From positions 1,669,789 through 1,733,788 of the forward strand of contig LSYV01000014.1 in NCBI GenBank assembly GCA_001584585.1: a DNA stretch of 64,000 nucleotides, written 5' to 3'. The DNA is from Gonium pectorale (lineage: Eukaryota > Chlorophyta > Chlorophyceae > Chlamydomonadales > Volvocaceae). Shown in pieces: positions 23,001 to 33,678 of the stretch. A program made the position numbers and the translations under genes. The notes under the pieces were generated by a model. It saw only the letters and a list, made by a program, of their open reading frames with translations, had not been told where the DNA came from and ran no database searches. The first letter of the stretch is position 1; each line of letters opens with the position of its first letter.

Positions 23001-25221
23001 AGCGGAATGGAGCCAGGGGCGTGGCGGGCGACACGACAAGCTGCCACACCACCGCAGGGTCCGTGACGCGCCGCACCCAACTGATGGAGTATGCCTGCTG
23101 CAGCGGGGCGGTGAAGCGGTTGATGCCAACCGCCAACGGACTCAGCCCCAGGACGGGGGCCATGTTTGCGAGTGGCACGCCAATCCCTGCCGCGTCAATG
23201 GCCATGGCCTCCCTAAGAGCTTGGAAGCCGGGCAGGTCGGCCAGCAACTCCGCCTGCACCACCGTCTCCTCCGACCACAGATGCACCGCCTCCGCGTGGG
23301 GGCACACCGCCGGCGTGCAGGCCACCAGCCCCCCTGTGGTACGGTCCAGCACGACCGTGGATCCTGGCAGGGAGCCGGCACGCGAGGCGGCGCGCACGGC
23401 GGCCGAGGGCGCCATCAGCGCGAGCTCCTTGCCAACGGGGTGCGGCGCGATCTGGAACGCGCAGCGCCCGGTGCCGTACAACGCCGTGGCGGTGCCGTAC
23501 ATGCTGCTGCAGGAGATGTTGGCGGTGGTGTCGGTCGCCAGGGAGCGCGGCGGCCCGTAGGATGCCAAGGCGCGGTAGTAGCGCATGGCAGCGGCCATTC
23601 CGGTGTTGTCCGACAGCGGCGTGAAGGTCTCCGGGTCGAAGAACGCACCCTGCTGCACGCCCTGCGTCTGGACAAAGCTGGCCCATATGCTCATAAGCTC
23701 GTACGCGTCCGCGTGGCAGCCTGTGGGCAGGAGAGAAGGCGGAGACGCAGCGCACGATGAGCAACGGGCGTGTGCGCTCTGTGCGCCCCGCGTATTGGCA
23801 GCGTGGCGCGCCGCGCCGCGCCGCGCCCTGCTGCTCCGAAGCCATAACACCCGCAGTCAGCAGTCCTCCTGCACCGGTCAGGCCCCACCCACAACGCCGC
23901 CGCCCATTGCATGACGGCGCTCATGCCATGCAGGCAGCGCGCCCCGGGCCAAAACCAGCAGGCACCCTAGCGCGTACACTAGATCCGCTCTGGGAGGGTG
24001 GGAGGGTTCACCCTCCCAGAGCACAGGTGCAGGAGGCTAAGCGCCGAGCGCACATAGCGCCAGGCTACCGGACCCTAAACCCGAACCGTACCCGCAAAGG
24101 GCAGCGTGCACAGCCCGTAAAACTCCACGTCCAGCGCACCGCCGGGCCCACTCGGGCGGCCGTGCACGGTCCTCACGGCCACCACCAGCTGGTCCCACGT
24201 CCGCGGGACGTCCAGGCCGTGGGCCGCCAGCACGTCACTCCGGTAATGGAGCGCCATGGCGGCGGCGCCCAGCGGCACCGAGAACGCCGTCTGCTGGCCT
24301 CCCGTGGTGGTAGTAAGCCTCCAGCGCAGGTTGGCCAGGATCCCGGGCCAGCCGTCGTCCCACAGGTCAGTGGAAATGAGGGGCCCGAGGTCCAGCAGCG
24401 CGCCGGACGCCACCATATCCGGTACGACGGCCGGATCCAGAACCAGGCCGTCGTACAGAGAGTCGCGCCCGCGCGCGAGCTCCATCAGGGAGCCGTCCCA
24501 TTTTGCGCGGTCCTGGACGACCCAGGACACGCCGGCCTGGCCGGGCAGCGGAGGCAGCAGCGGCTGCAGCACGTCCGCGACCCCCTGGAGAGGTCCCAGC
24601 AGGAAGTGGACCTGCACGCGCGACGGGATGGGGTCATGGGATGGGGTTAGGCAAGACACCGGTCGGAGGGGCCAAGCTGGGTGCGACAGTGGAGGTACTG
24701 GAATGGCCCCGTCGGCATAGGACTGTGCTGCACGAGGCCTGGGGCCGGGGGGGAGGGGGGTAAAGACACACAAGGCAGGCATGTACGCCGGCAACACTCG
24801 TTTTGCACCCCTCCGCAAGCGCACGCGGCGGGGCCTGGGAGGAGTAATATGACGGCGAGTGAGGACCAAGCCCCCGCGTCAAGGCCGCTCAACGCCAGCA
24901 CTAACCGTGTAATCCGAAGCTGTATCGTTCAGGAGGCACGCCTCTAAAATGCGATTGAAGGTCGCATTCGGCGTTGCGCTAGAGCAACTGCGTGGCAGCA
25001 CCGGCACGCCCTTCGTTGCTCCAGTCCTTCTAAAGCAATCAATAGCACCCAAACACATGGCAAGGCGACCAATTACCCCACGGCTCGCACCTTGAAAGGC
25101 CCCGAGCTAAAACACAGTCTCGGACGAGACGTATGTAGCTGTTATCAGTATCGCCCTTTATCACCCTTGGAACGCAAGCTGCTACGAGGGCGAGGGCGAG
25201 CACCAGGAGCAAACGACGCAT
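11011..25221 (-). CDS. Receptor-type nucleotidyl cyclase-like protein: solute-binding ectodomain, one TM, tandem cyclase domains, long tail
   Basis: Very large multi-exon gene, more than 3,000 residues, with part of the tail in an assembly gap. Exons with consistent phase: 25221-25091 (signal peptide MRRLLLVLALALVAACV), possibly 24943-24906, 24611-24092, 23720-22414, 21664-21647, 21358-21247, 21006-20965, 20708-20630, 20227-18199, 17900-17564, 17329-17211, 17083-~16800, 16478-12287 (with gap), 12265-11461, 11296-11237 and 11085-11011 (TAG). The ectodomain resembles bacterial extracellular solute-binding proteins (YRSDVLAAHGLDVPRTWDQL; SIWASFVQTQGVQQGAFFDP). It is followed by a TM (VGCFAAAALAVLAAVMY) with a basic stop-transfer MYRRVEKKRG. 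Intracellular cyclase domain 1 has DIEAST, VLWEELNAQVMD, YESVTEGDSFTVAFH and VRIGIHSGVRSA. Domain 2 has YLAQLGAGSAMAVFG and RVKAVVHWGAACSMLNPL. The tail is Ala/Gly/Ser-rich, with an RS-dipeptide run near 12740. The inferred role is sensing an extracellular ligand and signalling through cyclic nucleotides. Exons between 25091 and 24611, and the donor near 16800, are unresolved. Confidence 0.75.
12118..12129. repeat. GACCCNNGGGTC palindrome, copy 6 (GACCCGTGGGTC)
   Basis: In the cyclase tail exon, where it encodes part of ADPRVTT; one of eight copies. Confidence 0.7.
14088..14099. repeat. GACCCNNGGGTC palindrome, copy 7 (GACCCATGGGTC)
   Basis: In the cyclase tail exon, where it encodes part of GPMGR; one of eight copies. 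Confidence 0.7.
15063..15809. other. Assembly gap (747 N) in the tail of the first cyclase gene
   Basis: Run of N inside low-complexity GC-rich coding sequence. The correct frames on the two sides (KAAFANR before the gap and EYLPATSPVDSGG after it, in transcript order) are not the same frame through the stated N length. Either the length is an estimate or an intron is hidden in the gap. Confidence 0.95.
16270..17329 (-). other. Cyclase-homology domain 2 (C2-like) of the first cyclase
   Basis: Covers GVLDAPLTRVGCAAIKLAAG, YLAQLGAGSAMAVFGDAY, FRYPWSEELLGCEHCEPL and, after a poly-Gly stretch, GPRVKAVVHWGAACSMLNPL and YHGPVVDEVMRLLNGLGP. The position of the second metal-binding Asp (the GD of a normal GDS/AF motif) is Gly here. 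The Asn-x-x-x-Arg pair reads Asp-x-x-x-Arg (DEVMR). Confidence 0.65.
16641..16694. repeat. 15-bp tandem repeat, 3.6 copies
   Basis: GCGTGGGAGGATGAG repeated at 16641, 16656, 16671 and partly at 16686. It lies between two coding blocks of cyclase domain 2, most likely in an intron; if translated in one frame it would give RLILP repeats. Confidence 0.85.
17564..21664 (-). other. Cyclase-homology domain 1 (C1-like) of the first cyclase, split by a long insert
   Basis: Exons encode DIEAST (18-nt microexon 21647-21664), VLWEELNAQVMDVALSIHHD, GYESVTEG, GDSFTVAFHNPEAA, FSLELQSELMEQPWPEEVLL, then a roughly 600-residue low-complexity insert, then VLVFRGFR, VRIGIHSGVRSA and YSGPPLLCAKAVSDAAHGGM. Both metal-binding aspartates (DIEAST and GDSF) are present. 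The usual substrate-selecting residue before TEGD is Val, and the usual transition-state Asn is Leu. Confidence 0.7.
22414..24611 (-). other. Solute-binding-protein ectodomain and membrane span of the first cyclase
   Basis: Two exons (24611-24092 and 23720-22414) encode a periplasmic binding protein type fold. Segments in order are LLGPLQGVADVLQPLLPPLP, SLYDGLVLDPAVVPDMVASG, AMALHYRSDVLAAHGLDVP, SIWASFVQTQGVQQGAFFDP, YGTGRCAFQIAPHPVGK, GSTVVLDRTTGGLVAC and RYEHFSPSNMARWVAAGYDP. The single TM (near 22485-22560) is followed by MYRRVEKKRG. These segments align one by one with the second cyclase gene (49301-52552). Confidence 0.72.
23988..24021. repeat. Perfect inverted repeat, 13-bp arms, 8-nt loop
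   Basis: CTCTGGGAGGGTG (23988-24000) pairs with CACCCTCCCAGAG (24009-24021). It lies in the intron between exons 24611-24092 and 23720-22414, just downstream of the donor. It could fold in the pre-mRNA. Confidence 0.85.
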
Positions 25222-27527
25222 CTAATCGTTATGAGCCCTCTAGTAGGGTCCATACTGAGAGGTATAGCTACAAACGGCGTTCGAGTAAGACGGGCGCAAG
25301 GATGGTCGAGCTTACGCCAGGCTGAAGCCCGGCCATGGAACGAGCGCAATGCTCAAGAGCTTTACATAGAAGATGAACTGGTGTGTAGTTGACAGAAGCA
25401 GGCCTGTACGCGAGGCGTACGGCCACCGTACGTGGAAGGCGGCCTACAGTACTGTACAGTTTCTTGGCTCCCTCGAACCCTGATTGTGGCACACCAACAC
25501 GAGCTGATGCAACTGAGCAGGTGGCCTACAAAAACTTCCCGGCCCAGCCCCATAGGACTGCCACGCTCGTTAGGGCCATCCATCAAGCGCTGGCAGGTAT
25601 CCTAACTAGTCTACGAGCACGGCGAGCGAATAGTTGGAAGGAAAGAGAGGAGGCGATCGAGAGGAGGCTATCGAGACTACACCATGTACTGTACCGGAGG
25701 CTCGGCCACTTAGGGTGTACGTACCTCTGCCCGGTTGGCAGGGCATTATTCGCCGTAGCCTTAGGTTGCAAGCGAGTACCTGCCGATGGAGCCTGTCAGT
25801 GGAGCATCGCGCCGCCCCTTATCCGGACGCCTCCATATCCATCCCCCCAAACTTTTTGGACCCCCTAAACCCCACCCCAATCCCAGAAGAATAGGGTAGC
25901 CGGGGAAGCCAGTCCGCGCCCTAAGCACGGTCCCAGGCGCACCATCGGCACACGGGCCCCGGGTCGAACTGCCCATCCGACACATCGCAGGTGGCCCATA
26001 GGGGCAAGGTTTTAGATGCTGTGGCCCAACTCCACAGTTCTGCACGATTCCTATAACTATCCAGATGATATACCCCATAGCGGCCCGTCCATGGCGGGCC
26101 TATTCGGCCCCGCGGTGTGAGACCTTCGTACCGGTACCAATGAACATATGTAAGGAAACGCCCGTCGCGCACAAACACAGTCCGAACACAATTGGGACCA
26201 CATAGCCATAAACGCCCATTTATGCGCCTTTCGATCGTCTTCAAATGATCAATCCAGATAGTTTGTAGCGGCCCCGCCCGTTTTCGAAGTCCGACTGCGT
26301 CAATTATTCTGCTGACTCAGTTCCTTGCATGTGCCTGCCAACGCAAACCAGAGGGCACGCAGCTCACGGTCCGTCCGTCCTCGGCCCTAAATTGCCCTAC
26401 TAAAAATACCGCAGAGCAAACCACCCTATTTTCGCTTGACCAACTTGAACTGCCCAGGGAAACCCCTGGAACTGCCTCACCCTCTGCTATCACCTACGCC
26501 TCGAATGCGCGACCTCGCCCACTGCCATGAGACGCGTAGAAAAGATTCAATTCTTATCTGGTTTAGGTTGGTCCGTGTGAGTGTGAGGTTCTCCGTGTCA
26601 AGGGAGCCCTCCCTGGCAACAGAGGGACTGCTGGCACCTCTTCCCACCCAAATCCCAGAAAATCCCAGAGGTGTGCTTGTTTTTGTACCACACCCCCGCC
26701 CTTATTTTCCGGATAGGGACCTCTATGGTGGCAGCGTCCGGCCTCCGGCGTACCATCAAATGCAACGTCTGCACACATACCCTACACCCCAAGGTTCGGC
26801 TGGGATTTAGGCACGGATGTCGTTGCAGCACTTGGTAATACGAGATGTGGGACGAGGCTTAAAACAACGCCTGTCCATAGTACAGCGCTGCATGAGCTGG
26901 TCGGTTGAGCCCCTTCACTAACCCAGCTTTCCAAGGACAGCGCATGCAATTGACGGGCAGTTACAAATCCTGTGCGCCCGCAAGGGCGGCGCCTCGCCTT
27001 CTCCAATAGGGCGCTACGCTGCCAGGCTTCACGCACAGGCAAGCCCACCACGAGCAACCGAGTATGCCCATCCGAACAAAACGATTGTAATACCACGAGG
27101 CGACGCCGCCCGACACCCGCCCAACTCGGCCATCAACGAAAGCTCCTTCGGCACGAAACGAATTCAAGCCGCAAAGCTACTGCAGGTCATTTCTTCGAGG
27201 CGCTTGCCGCTGCCGGTACGTGCGTACGTATAGCGTTTGCCTATTGTCAAGTCCTGAACGGCACGGGCACGTCGACCCGAACCGCTCTGCATACCCAGAG
27301 CGGGGCGTGGCACGCGCCCCAACCGCAACAACCTCGGCTGCCCGCCGGCACCCCAGAGCGGCTGCAACATGAGACCACCCCACTGCGCGGCCGCGCCTAG
27401 TGCGCAAAATGCAGTCCGGCAACCACAACGTCTCCGATCGCCGCCGGCCGCCGCCTCCGATGGTTATGTACATACAGCAACCGCGGCGGCGCAAGGCCGA
27501 ACCCATTAAACAGCCACGGCAAGCTGC
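25222..27527. other. Intergenic region between the first cyclase 5' end and pyruvate kinase 3' end
   Basis: Lower GC than the genes. The longest ORFs (25389-25868 plus, 25921-26244 minus) show no motif I recognise, and the minus one lacks an ATG at its start. The cyclase promoter should lie just right of 25221. Decayed mobile-element sequence is possible but cannot be shown from the sequence alone. Confidence 0.45.
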
Positions 27528-27532
27528 TTACA
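27528..27532 (-). terminator. Candidate TGTAA polyadenylation signal for pyruvate kinase
   Basis: TGTAA on the minus strand about 550 nt after the stop codon; no nearer copy was found. Confidence 0.35.
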
Positions 27533-28080
27533 GCCGGTGTGCACGTGCTTTCTTCGTCCTTGTCTCATCCATCTTCGTGTCACCACCCGGACCATCCTGG
27601 CTGCTTGCCGAAGGGAGCGCCGACAGACTCCCAACCGGCGGGCGCACCAAGAACCGCACGCCACTGCAGCCGCGGTTAGGCGGAGCCGCGCGGGCCCTCC
27701 GCTCTCCCCAACATTCACCTACTAGCTCATAGCGCTAAGCTCCTCTCGGGGCCTGTTGAAGGCACAGCTCCGCTCCGCTGCGACTTCATCAGCCATAGCC
27801 GCAACCTGCTGTCACGGCGCCAAGGACCCTGCCACAATTCTTCACTCCACAAGCACACAGACGCCAACGCTCACCCCCGCGCAGCGCACATACAAAGTAC
27901 ACAGCTGCACGAGCCGGACCACACCACCCAACTTCGGCCCCGCTCCAGTCTCCCGGCTTGCGACTCCGGCGCATGCCCGGCCCGGAAACCAGGACGCGCT
28001 CCGCTGCTCCAGACAGGAAACAGGCCAGGGCCTCAGGACCCAAAACCCCAAGTCTCGCAATCCAGATTCTTCGTAGATTA

Positions 28081-31000
28081 TTACTTGATGTCCACAATCT
28101 TGATGACGGAGGCATTCCCGATCCGGTGAAGAGCCACGATCGAGTCTCCCTTGGCGCAGTAGCGCATGCGCTTGGCGTGCTCAATGGCGGCCGCCAGGAT
28201 CTCATCCGTAGTGTCCGAGTCGGTGGCGCGCGCGCTGCCCTCGGCCAGCACGGGGATGAGGCCGCGGGTGACCAGGCACTGCCGCGCGGGCGCCTCGCCG
28301 CTGCAGGTCCACGTGAGGCTGTCTGTGGGGTTGGATTGGGTTGGGACCAAGGGGCAGGTGTTGGAGAGTAGACAGGGACAAGGGGGGCAGGAGCCCGGGA
28401 GCGCGGGGAGTATAACCATGGTATCAGCGAAGTGGCCCAGGACCGATGCGCAGCGGATACGCGCTCTGGCGGCGCTTCGGGGTCACAGCCAAAGGACTCG
28501 CGTGAGACGGCCGAAAGGTTGATGGGAACCGTTACCCAAGGCGCCAAGAGGGGGGCATCGCTTGACGCTGCCAGCAGCCAGAGCTTAGTACATGGGGTAA
28601 CCCACCGGTGGTCAGGACGGGCACGGCGACGGTGAGGACAGGCACCAGCGGGCGGTACTTGGCCACCAGGCGGGCGGTGGAACCCTCGCGGGTCAGCACA
28701 ACAATCAGCGACGCGTGCACCTGTGGTTCGTGAAAGGGCAGGAATGGGATACAGGGTGGAGCCAGGTCCGGAAGGACGCCTAAAAACTGTACCCGACGAA
28801 CCGACGGACTTAGGGGGTGAAGGCTGGGTGTGTCCTGGCAGGTTTAGCATTCGCAGGCGAGTCATAGGTTCGCACTCTGCCGCAAATGCGCATGTGCGCT
28901 GCCGCCTGTAGCCTTCACTTTCACTTTCGGCGGCTGCTGAGGTCCAATTTGAGCTGGCCAGCCATGAAGCAGCCCCGCTCACCTTGTGGGCGGTGCGCAC
29001 GGCGGACGAGGCCAGTGACTCAAGCGGGCTCATGGGCATGGGCGCCTGCTTGAGGATGTTCTTGAACATGGCGTAGTAATCCAAGGAGGCCTCGGCCTCG
29101 CGGCAGATCTTGGTCATGACCTGTCCGGGAGGAAGGTGGGAGAGCATCGGCAGACAATCAGCCAGCACGCGGAGGAGTACGACACGACACAGGCGCATGG
29201 GCGACCGCGCGGAGAGACGCGAGAAGAGACAGGGCAGGTAGCCAGGTGCGATGCCGTAAAAGCAACGCACATCGGAGCGCCCAGGAGCCATGCGTACAGC
29301 CAGACCACTGTACGCCCGTCGACCGCCAACCGCCCCTACCTTGACGGCCTCCACGGGGAAGTTGCCCGCCGCGGTCTCGCCAGAGAGCATGACGCAGTCG
29401 GTGCCGTCCAGCACGGCGTTGGCCACGTCGGTCGCCTCGGCGCGGGTGGGCCGCGGGTTCTTGATCATTGACTCGAGCATCTGCGTGGCCGTGATAACGG
29501 GCTTGCCTGCGGGGTGGGGGCAGCGAGGCGACAGGGGCACACCGCACGAGGCCTCGAGTCAAGGGGGATGGAGTAACATCACCAGGATTGGTTACAATGC
29601 ACTGGCTTCAAGCAGCAAGGGGAAGGTTCAGGGGCGGAAGCCGCCGGGAAGGGTCAGGGGCGGAAGCCGCCGGGACACGCACGACGACGGCTATCCCCGT
29701 CAGCAAACCATCTCTGCGCCCGGCCCTTCACCGTCGCGACAAATGGGAAAAGCGTCAAAAATAGAGCGAGTAGTTGAGCTCACCCGCGTAGTTGCACTTT
29801 TGGATCATCATCTTTTGCGCCAGGAAGATCTTCTCGGTGGGGATCTCCATGCCCAGGTCACCACGGGCGACCATGACGGAGTCCGTCTTCGCCAGGATCT
29901 CGTCAAAGTTCTGGATACCCTCCTGGTTCTCGACCTTGGAGATGATCTTGATGGAGCGGCCGCGCTCACCCAGCACCTATTCATTACGCAGCGGGAGGAG
30001 ACTCAAGTGACGCCACGACACCCTGTACGGCACCTCGTGGTGCAAAGCCCGGGTGGTATGGTACTCGTCGGCACCGGGTCCAACTGAAAGCAAAAAGCGG
30101 CGAATGCCCCTGCCAGGCGAGGGCCAGTCAGTCGCACAGGATGCCTCACCTGGCGAATGTTGTCAATGTCCGAGCCCTTGCGGACGAAGGACGCGGCGAT
30201 GAAGTCAATGTCGTTGGGGATGGCCCAGTGAATCAGGTCGGTCACGTCCTTGTCCGTCAGGGTGGGCAGGTCCACCACAACACCCGGCAGGTTGACGTTC
30301 TTGCGCTCGCTGTGCGCAGGAAGAGGAGCGCGCGGTACAAGAGTGGTTGTAGGGGCTCAGGAGGGAAGGTGGCGTTCGATTCGCAAAAAACACCTCGAGT
30401 TCACAGGGTGTCACAAAGGGTTTGAAGTGCGTAGCGAGGCAGCGGGCGGAGGGTGGCTGTAGGTGCCCAGTCGGTAGGGCACGGGAGGAAAGGCCCCGGG
30501 GGTGCACCGTGAGGGTAGAGGGTTGGAAGGGGCCTTATGCGCACCGTGAGGGTGTGTTGAGGATGCCCGGGACGCACATTTGCCGTCAAAAAACAACGTA
30601 ACGCTCGCGGCGCCGGCCCATGTACACCACACCCGCGGGACTGAGCAAAACCAGCAGTGCAATACGCCCAGGGGCTGACAGGGGCTGACAGTCATATGGC
30701 AAGAGAGAATGAGCGGCAACCGGGACCTCAACTGCAACCAAACAGCGACCAAACGCGACGACGGAAGCTCTCACGGATGAACCGAGCAGCGCTGCCCCCC
30801 ACATCCCCACCAGTAACCGCAGGCCCAAGGGTGTCGAAAAGGAACAAGGGTGTGTACTCGTAACAGCGCCATTCAACTTCAGAGTACCGATTGGCAGCGC
30901 AGACGATACACATGGATACATAATCACAAAGTAAGGTCTTTGGAGTAGGGAGCCTGTAGCCGCCTGTGCTAGCCCCTATGCAGACCCTCGCACGCCGTCC

Positions 31001-32852
31001 TCGTCCGCGCCCTCCCTAGCTCCCCACCATTACCCAACCCTGCCGCCCTCAAATCAACCGCATCGCACTTCCTCCGGCCCCTCCGCATTTGTGCGCCCAC
31101 CCATGTTCTCACCCCAGGGTGGCCGTGTTCATGCAGCGGGCGCGGACAGTGCCCGCGGCGGGGTCGGTGGAGATCACCTCCTGCAGGTCCAAGCGGGAAC
31201 AGCACGAACTCATGTGTACATGAAAGTTGTGTGCATACCGTGCTATGTACCCTGGAGTACGAAGCAGAAAACCGCAAGTAGTAGACGGGCACAGGTAGGC
31301 TAGATTGTCTAGTAAACGGGCACAGCCTGGGGTTAGCCCGTCGGACTTGGGCTTATCCATGACGTCCGCAAATACCGTAACCGCAAACCCGGCACCCTGC
31401 CCAGACAGACATGCCGTCAAGAAGCGACTCCCAACACGGAGACGGCTGGGCAGCCTGTTGGTCAGCAGCCCCGCGCGCTGCGCTGCGGTGGCCGAACGAA
31501 GTTGCCTCCCCAAACAAAAGCTAGATCTTGTGCGGTCCTGTCGCAATGCTAGTGACTGCACCGGGGTAGGGCACCGCCCATGCCGCTAGCTTCCCGCTGG
31601 CTTCCTGAGGCGCCGGCGCTACTACGGAGAGTAACGAGCTCGCGCTGCCGCTCATCCATCGCGATAGGCTGATCAACGCGTCAGCGCGAGCCCTCCAGGC
31701 AAGCTGCGCCCGTCAACCGCCTCCAAAGCCCACCGGGGCGAGTCGCCTGAAATGAGAGGATCGCGAATGCCGACATGGCTGTGCCCTTTGGCAAAACCTC
31801 CGTACCAAAGGATGGGCTGCCAGCAGAGAGAGGCCCATCTCTCAATGTGGCCAGCATTGACACCCAGAAGGAGCCACATGCGCAGAAGGTCGTGACGTGC
31901 AGCTAACCCGCCCGCTCTCGTCGCCCATGCTCAAGCCCGCGCAGCTCACGCACCAGCACGATGCTGCCGTCCGCGCAGAGGATCTGCGAGCCGGGCTTAA
32001 CGTCCTGCGCCAGCTTCTTGTAGCTGCAGGGCACAGGGGAGGCGACCGTTACGCATGAACCTGCCGGATGCGAGATTGTGTTCAATGCGCTGCAAAGGAT
32101 GGAAGGGGTTCTCACTTCACAGCATGAGTTCGGCTTCGATTCAGCGTGTTTGGTCTTTGCGCGGTATAGGGAAGCGGGTAGGGCTGGGAAGGCCAACGAC
32201 CCCGGAGGCCGTCCCTCGCGCCCACCTCATGGCAATCGTCTTCTCATCACCCGCCACCGCGTAGTCGGTGGTGATCGTCACTTCCTGGCCCTGCACCAGC
32301 TGCACCGGCTTGCCATCCTTCAGGGCACCCGTGCGGATCTCCGGACCCTGTGTGGGACAAGGCACCGTATACACTCAATTATGCAACAGTGTCAATTTCG
32401 CAGCCATGAATGTGATCGGCCGCCGCAAACGCGCACCTTGGTGTCCAGCATCGCCGCGCACATTACTTTGGTGTTGGCCATGGCCTGGCGCAGGTTGTCG
32501 AGCGTCTCCTGCAATACCAATGAACACCATACTGATCGTCGAAATTGGGCCGCTCAGTCACAAGCTTAACGCCTGCGCGCGCAACGCCCGCCGCCTCGGC
32601 GCGCACCTGGTGATACTCGTGCGAGCCGTGCGAGAAGTTGAAGCGCGCGACGCTCATGCCAGCGCGCAGCAGCTCCTCAAGAACCTCGACGCTGCGCGAC
32701 TTGGGCCCCAGCGTGCAGACGACCTGGGAACGCACGAGGTGTCACCACGGCCAAGGAACCACGCAGCCCCCCGTTATTCATTCAGATACCTTCGTCTTGC
32801 ATATGTTCGACGGAGTGCCGGCCAGCACTGTCTCCAGGCCCAGGGATACCAT
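28081..32852 (-). CDS. PYK: Pyruvate kinase, cytosolic type, 12 exons, 508 aa
   Basis: Catalyses phosphoenolpyruvate + ADP to pyruvate + ATP, the last step of glycolysis. Exons in order: 32852-32790, 32723-32607, 32508-32437, 32347-32226, 32023-31954, 31180-31113, 30309-30150, 29976-29784, 29506-29340, 29120-28983, 28720-28606 and 28322-28081. All have GT donors and AG acceptors and the phases close exactly, totalling 1527 nt. Motifs include [10 protein letters not shown] (substrate loop), [24 protein letters not shown], the family signature [12 protein letters not shown] with its catalytic Lys, [28 protein letters not shown] and [17 protein letters not shown]. The start [20 protein letters not shown] is the only ATG that feeds exon 2 in phase. 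The product has normal length with no transit-peptide-like extension, so it is probably cytosolic. It appears complete and functional. Confidence 0.96.
29622..29675. repeat. About 25-bp tandem duplication in a pyruvate kinase intron
   Basis: Two copies of a block containing TCAGGGGCGGAAGCCGCCGG, in the intron between exons 29976-29784 and 29506-29340. Confidence 0.75.
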
Positions 32853-33678
32853 TTTGCCCAGCCGACAAAACGCTCACGCCGCGGACTGGTTAATTGAACT
32901 CTGGGCTTTTGACCAGTGGACAGGATGCACAAACCGTGAAAAAAGGCAATGCCAACGACTTCCTGAGCGCAGAGATGGGCCGTGCACGGCAACGTGTCGC
33001 TTTTTGAGAGAGCTCGCTCGAGTGCCAGGCAAGGTAGCACAGGTGCTCGATTCTTGGAGGGCATTTTCTCAGCAAATGCAAGAATGCAAGCCTTTTGGGG
33101 CGACAAGCGACAACCCTTGTTGCCTATGTTTGTGTGCTTTCTTGCAACCCATGTAAATCATGCCCATTCTTCGCCACATTGATATGCAGGAGTCAGCTGC
33201 GCCCAAACCGCCTGTCTTGCCGAGGCCGTGGGAACATAGGGTCCGTGTCGTTTCCAAGTCGTTCTTACCAAGAGTATTACTGCTCGGGCATGCCACGTGC
33301 GACATTACGTCCACCCCCATTACCCCAGAATCATCGGCAGTTTCACGAACAGCATGCGCATCTGATGTCCACCCCAGTGTTCGACCCTGGAATTACGACT
33401 AACGCGTCCTTGTGATCGCACGCCCCACCAGCCAGCAACGCGTCGCAATCTGGCCGTAAAGGGTTCGAAGAAGTGTCACACCTGCGCGACAGCCTACAAT
33501 TGTACGAATGTACGGCGCCCGAATAGGCTACACACATCTGCGGAACCCAACGGCTGATAAGCCCAGGGGCCCTTCGAATATCCCATTCACGAAGCACACC
33601 AGGTTTCGCACTCCGTGCCACTGCCACTAACCACTACCGTCCATACAGGACCCATCGTGAATCCCTGCCAGCGGCCTT
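32853..33678. other. Region between pyruvate kinase start and TLC gene stop
   Basis: About 830 bp with no gene recognised. It should contain the pyruvate kinase promoter and 5' UTR and the 3' UTR of the TLC-domain gene. No TGTAA was found on the minus strand close to the TLC stop and no clear TATA box upstream of pyruvate kinase. Confidence 0.5.

Noticed and set aside
22393..23760. 455-codon plus-strand ORF
   Set aside because: Lies opposite the phase-consistent solute-binding-domain exon 23720-22414; composition is His/Arg-rich shadow sequence.
24075..24869. Start of the first cyclase at an in-frame codon near 24869
   Set aside because: The stretch before 24611 looks intronic and a good acceptor precedes VHFLLGPLQ; a signal-peptide exon at 25221 with the same phase as the paralogue fits better.
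25389..26244. Possible retroelement fragments in lower-GC DNA
   Set aside because: The ORFs show no reverse transcriptase, integrase or gag motif, and no terminal repeats were seen.
27789..29540. 583-codon minus-strand ORF covering pyruvate kinase
   Set aside because: Reads through several introns; it contains real exon pieces, but the spliced model gives the conserved 508-aa enzyme.
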